Positions 61,245 to 64,000 of a stretch of 64,000 nt of DNA are shown piece by piece. The first letter of the stretch is position 1. Each line of letters begins with the position of its first letter. Source of the DNA: Paracoccus contaminans (GTDB taxonomy: Bacteria > Pseudomonadota > Alphaproteobacteria > Rhodobacterales > Rhodobacteraceae); assembly GCF_002105555.1 (NCBI RefSeq), contig NZ_CP020612.1, forward strand, positions 2,224,001 through 2,288,000, given 5' to 3'. The position numbers and the translations under genes are program-made. The notes below the pieces were generated by a model. That model was not told where the DNA came from, did not search any database, and was given only the letters and a program-made list of their open reading frames with translations.

Positions 61245-61870
61245 TGGCGTTCCACGAGGTCCGCTTCCCAGACAATATCAGCCGCGGCGCGCGGGGCGGG
61301 CCCGAGCGGCGCACGCAGATCGTCGAGCTCGCCTCTGGCGACGAGGAGCGCAACGCCAGCTGGGCCAATTCGCGCCGCCGCTACGATGTCGCCTACGGCA
61401 TCCGCCGCGCCGACGATCTGGCGGCGGTGGTTGCCTTCTTCGAGGCGCGCAACGGTCGGCTGCATGGTTTCCGGTTCAAGGACTGGGGCGACCACAAGTC
61501 CTGCCTACCGTCGGGCACGCCGTCGCCCACCGATCAGGCGATCGGCACCGGCGACGGCGCGACGACCGCCTTTCAACTGGTGAAGCGTTACGCCTCGGGC
61601 GCGCAATCCTGGACGCGCGCCATCGCCAAGCCGGTGACCGGCAGCGTGCGCATCGCGCTGGCGGGCGTCGAGCAGCCGTCCGGCTGGTCCGTCGACGCGA
61701 CCACCGGCGCGGTCACCTTCGACACTGCGCCCGCGGAGGGCGTCGCCATTACCGCGGGCTACGCCTTCGACGTGCCGGTCCGCTTCGACACCGACATGCT
61801 CGACGTGACGCTCGACCTCGAGCGGCTCGGCTCGATCACATCCATTCCTCTGCTGGAACTGCGCCGATGA
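61244..61870 (+). CDS. DUF2460 baseplate-hub/distal tail protein (GTA ORFg12 type)
   Basis: 208 residues of DUF2460, the same family as Rhodobacter GTA gene 12. Motifs: AFHEVRFPDNISRGARGGPERRTQIVELASGDEERNASW, RRYDVAYGIRRADDLAAVVAFFEARNGRLHGFRFKDW, GDGATTAFQLVKRY. It forms a distal tail/hub element. ATG at 61244 overlaps the tape-measure stop (TGATG). The ATG is preferred over GTG at 61241. Confidence 0.93.
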   Translation: MAFHEVRFPDNISRGARGGPERRTQIVELASGDEERNASWANSRRRYDVAYGIRRADDLAAVVAFFEARNGRLHGFRFKDWGDHKSCLPSGTPSPTDQAIGTGDGATTAFQLVKRYASGAQSWTRAIAKPVTGSVRIALAGVEQPSGWSVDATTGAVTFDTAPAEGVAITAGYAFDVPVRFDTDMLDVTLDLERLGSITSIPLLELRR

Positions 61871-62751
61871 AGACCCTCGACCCCGACCTGCAGGCTCATC
61901 TCGACGAGGGCACGACCACGCTCGCCTGGTGCTGGCGGATCGCGCGCGCCGACGGCATGAGTTTCGGCTTCACCGACCACGACCGGACGCTCACCTTCGA
62001 CGGGACGGACTTCGAACCCGAGAGCGGGCTCACCGCCTCCGAGGTGCGGTCGGGCTCGGACCTGTCCGTCGATGCTCAGGACGCTGAGGGTGTGCTGACC
62101 TCGGACCGGATCACCGAGACCGACATCCTGGACGGCCGCTGGGACAACGCCGAGGTCGAGGTCTGGCGGGTAAACTGGGCCGACTCCAGTCAGCGCGTCC
62201 TGATGCGCCGCGGGGCCATCGGCCAGATCCGGCGCGGGCGGCTGGCCTTCGTCGCCGAAGTCCGCTCGCTCGCCCATGTGCTGGGCCAGACGGTCGGGCG
62301 GACCTTCCAGGCGACCTGTGATGCCGCACTCGGCGACGCGCGCTGCGGTGTCGACCTCGAGGATCCCGCCTACAATGGCACGGGCGCGGTGATCGACCTT
62401 CTGCGCGACCGTGCCTTCACGGCCTCGGGCCTCGGCGCCTTCGCCCCCGGCTGGTTCACCTTCGGCACGCTGGACTGGACGAGCGGCGCGAACACGGGAC
62501 GGCACGCCGAGGTTTTGGGCCATGACGTCACGGATGGCGTGGCAATCCTGACCCTGCTCGAGGCGCCGGTGCGCGCGATCACCGAGGGCGACGCTTTCAC
62601 CATCCGTGCGGGCTGCGACAAGCGGATGGAAACCTGCGGGGCGAAGTTCGCCAACACCGCCAACTTCCGGGGTTTCCCGCATATCCCCGGCCAGGACGCC
62701 GTGCTCCGCTATGCCACGAAGGATGGCGGGCACGAGGGTGGCGTGCTGTGA
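61867..62751 (+). CDS. DUF2163 tail hub protein (GTA ORFg13 type)
   Basis: 294 residues of DUF2163, partner of DUF2460: GTTTLAWCWRIARADGMSFGFTDHDRTLTFDG, DILDGRWDNAEVEVWRVNWADSSQRVLMRRGAIGQIRRG, and cysteines CDAALGDARCGVDL, CDKRMETCGAKFANTANFRGFPHIPGQDAVL. In GTAs it binds an iron-sulfur cluster through its Cys set at the tail hub. The four-cysteine pattern is kept here. The start ATG overlaps the DUF2460 stop and its end overlaps the hydrolase start. Confidence 0.93.
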   Translation: MKTLDPDLQAHLDEGTTTLAWCWRIARADGMSFGFTDHDRTLTFDGTDFEPESGLTASEVRSGSDLSVDAQDAEGVLTSDRITETDILDGRWDNAEVEVWRVNWADSSQRVLMRRGAIGQIRRGRLAFVAEVRSLAHVLGQTVGRTFQATCDAALGDARCGVDLEDPAYNGTGAVIDLLRDRAFTASGLGAFAPGWFTFGTLDWTSGANTGRHAEVLGHDVTDGVAILTLLEAPVRAITEGDAFTIRAGCDKRMETCGAKFANTANFRGFPHIPGQDAVLRYATKDGGHEGGVL

Positions 62752-63197
62752 CGCAACCTCTCGCAGCGGCGGCCGACCCGGCGCGCGTCATCGCGATTGC
62801 GCGTTCCTGGCTCGGCACGCCGTATCATGATCAGGCAAGCCTAAAGGGCGTCGGCTGCGACTGCCTTGGGCTGGCCCGGGGCGTCTGGCGCGAGGTGGTG
62901 GGTCCGGAGCCGTTCCCAATCCCGACCTACAGCCGGGACTGGGGCGAGACCGGACCGCGCGAGGTGCTGGCCGAGGGCGCACGGCGCATGATGACCGAAG
63001 TGGAACCGGAGACGGCCGGACCCGGCGCGCTGGTCCTCTTTCGCATGAAGCCGCGCGCCATCGCCAAGCATGTCGGGATCCTGACCGCGCCCGACAGCTT
63101 CCTACACGCCTACGAGCGGCTCGGCGTGATCGAGGAGGCGCTCACCCAATCCTGGCGGCGGCGCATCGCCTTCGCCTTCCTGTTCCCGCAACGCTGA
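62748..63197 (+). CDS. NlpC/P60 cell-wall peptidase of the tail (GTA ORFg14 type)
   Basis: 149 residues, GTG start. The NlpC/P60 catalytic Cys is in GVGCDCLGLARG (Cys39), and the catalytic His in AIAKHVGIL. WLGTPYHDQASLKGVGCDCLG is the family motif. On a tail tip it would cut peptidoglycan cross-links to let DNA in. Overlaps the DUF2163 stop by 4 bp. Confidence 0.93.
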   Translation: MTQPLAAAADPARVIAIARSWLGTPYHDQASLKGVGCDCLGLARGVWREVVGPEPFPIPTYSRDWGETGPREVLAEGARRMMTEVEPETAGPGALVLFRMKPRAIAKHVGILTAPDSFLHAYERLGVIEEALTQSWRRRIAFAFLFPQR

Positions 63198-63207
63198 GAG
63201 CCCCGAC

Positions 63208-64000
63208 ATGGCCACCCTCGTCCTCGGCGCCGCTGGCGCCGCCATTGGCGGCAGCATCGGCGGTGCGATCCTCGGCGTCAGCGCCGCGACCATCGGCGGC
63301 TTCATCGGCTCCAGCATCGGCTCGGTCGTCGACAGCTGGATCATCTCGTCGCTGGCGCCCACGCAGCGCATCGAGGGCGCGCGGCTCGACACGCTGCGCA
63401 TCACCTCGGCCACAGAGGGCGCGGTCATGCCGCGGCTCTACGGCCGTATGCGGATGGGCGGCAACATCATCTGGGCGACGGATTTCCGCGAGGAGACGAA
63501 GACCACCACCCAAGGCGGCGGCAAGGGCGGCGGCGGAGGAAAAGTCAAGACGACCGAGTATCTCTACTACGCCAGCTTCGCCGTGGCGCTTTGCGAGGGG
63601 CCAATCACCGGCATCGGGCGCATCTGGGCCGACGGCAAGCCGATGGACCTCTCCGGCGTCACGTGGCGCTGGTATCCCGGCGACGAGGTGCAGAGCCCCG
63701 ATCCGTTCATCGCGGCGAAGATGGGCGCGGCGAACACGCCCGCCTATCGCGGCACGGCCTATGTCGTCTTCGAGGAGCTGGCGCTCTCCACCTACGGCAA
63801 CCGCCTGCCGCAGCTCTCTTTCGAGGTGTTCCGGCCGCTCGCCGATCCCGACACCGCCGAGGGGCTGACCTGCGCCGTCACCATGATCCCGGCCTCCGGC
63901 GAGTTCACCTATGCGACGCAGGCCATCCGCAAGACCGATGGCGGCGCGACGGTGCCCGAGAACCTGAACGCGCTGCCGGACGCCACCGACATGGAGGAGG
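63208..64000 (+). CDS. phage tail tip / host-specificity protein (GTA ORFg15 type), cut by window end
   Basis: Visible 264 residues. N-terminus has a Gly-rich membrane-like stretch (VLGAAGAAIGGSIGGAILGVSAATIGGFIGSSIGSV), then TQRIEGARLDTLRITSATEGAVMPRLYGRMRMGGNIIWATDF, a Gly/Lys linker GGGKGGGGGKVK, and YLYYASFAVALCEGPITGIGRIWADGK, all hallmarks of the ORFg15/tail-tip megatron family (~1,300 residues). It is the last gene of the tail module and probably carries host-binding domains in the missing part. Confidence 0.92.
   Translation, partial: MATLVLGAAGAAIGGSIGGAILGVSAATIGGFIGSSIGSVVDSWIISSLAPTQRIEGARLDTLRITSATEGAVMPRLYGRMRMGGNIIWATDFREETKTTTQGGGKGGGGGKVKTTEYLYYASFAVALCEGPITGIGRIWADGKPMDLSGVTWRWYPGDEVQSPDPFIAAKMGAANTPAYRGTAYVVFEELALSTYGNRLPQLSFEVFRPLADPDTAEGLTCAVTMIPASGEFTYATQAIRKTDGGATVPENLNALPDATDMEE

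Noticed and set aside
48385..64000. A true gene transfer agent cluster
   Set aside because: The tail hub is GTA-like, but terminase, capsid fusion, recombinase, repressor and replication genes mark a prophage.
1..64000. CRISPR array
   Set aside because: No regularly spaced identical repeats of 23-37 bp were seen; the only array is the irregular 9-bp one at 42.8 kb.

Overview
The window reads as a high-GC alphaproteobacterial chromosome, most like Rhodobacteraceae/Paracoccus. The signs are a GapR homologue, an HdaA-AI-2E permease-ppk-ppx gene order, a short bacterial ProRS, and a COX15-type heme A synthase. This placement comes from gene content and codon style, not from a database search.

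Positions 1-26.8 kb are ordinary chromosome. In order they carry: the 3' part of ligD; dtd with a small membrane protein; gapR; an unknown protein; tRNA-Thr(UGU); an M19 dipeptidase; an ABM-domain protein; a lone ParA-like ATPase; a methyltransferase; a broken C-terminal remnant of a PiT phosphate permease; proS; AI-2E permease; hdaA; ppk1; ppx; a membrane-anchored tyrosine phosphatase; guaA; a ThiE-like protein; trmJ; ctaA, whose frame is broken in a C run; an M32 carboxypeptidase; an SDR; and a nitrogen/amine cluster (PuuA-like glutamine synthetase, PaiB-like protein, class I amidotransferase) next to a class V aminotransferase. The segment ends at tRNA-Ser(UGA).

From about 26.8 kb to the end lies the left part of a siphovirus-type prophage; its right end is outside the window. 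27.2-34.0 kb is a leftward lysogeny/accessory block: a PLD-like protein, a small HTH protein, a serine recombinase, a DUF2924 protein, an AT-richer PD-(D/E)XK protein, and a CI-like repressor. 34.0-44.4 kb is the rightward early/replication block: a divergent promoter pair, HTH and unknown proteins, a Sak4-like ATPase, a DUF669-like protein, a DEAD/H helicase, a PD-(D/E)XK exonuclease, a primase-helicase fusion, iteron-like repeats and a RuvC-like resolvase. 44.8-47.3 kb holds two DNA methyltransferases; the cytosine one is split by an in-frame TGA. 48.4-64 kb is the late operon: TerS, TerL, gpW-like, portal, protease-capsid fusion, DUF2190, connectors, tail tube, G/GT-type chaperone with a canonical AAAAAAC slip site, tape measure, and then a DUF2460-DUF2163-NlpC/P60-tip module in the same order as Rhodobacter gene transfer agents.

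The most unusual items are three. First, a stand-alone CHAT/caspase-like gene sits antisense inside the late operon. Second, five 9-bp iteron-like repeats follow the primase-helicase gene. Third, five single-base gene interruptions (ctaA, cytosine methyltransferase, portal, DUF6441, tape measure) may be either real decay or read errors; the prophage cannot be called intact or defective until that is settled.
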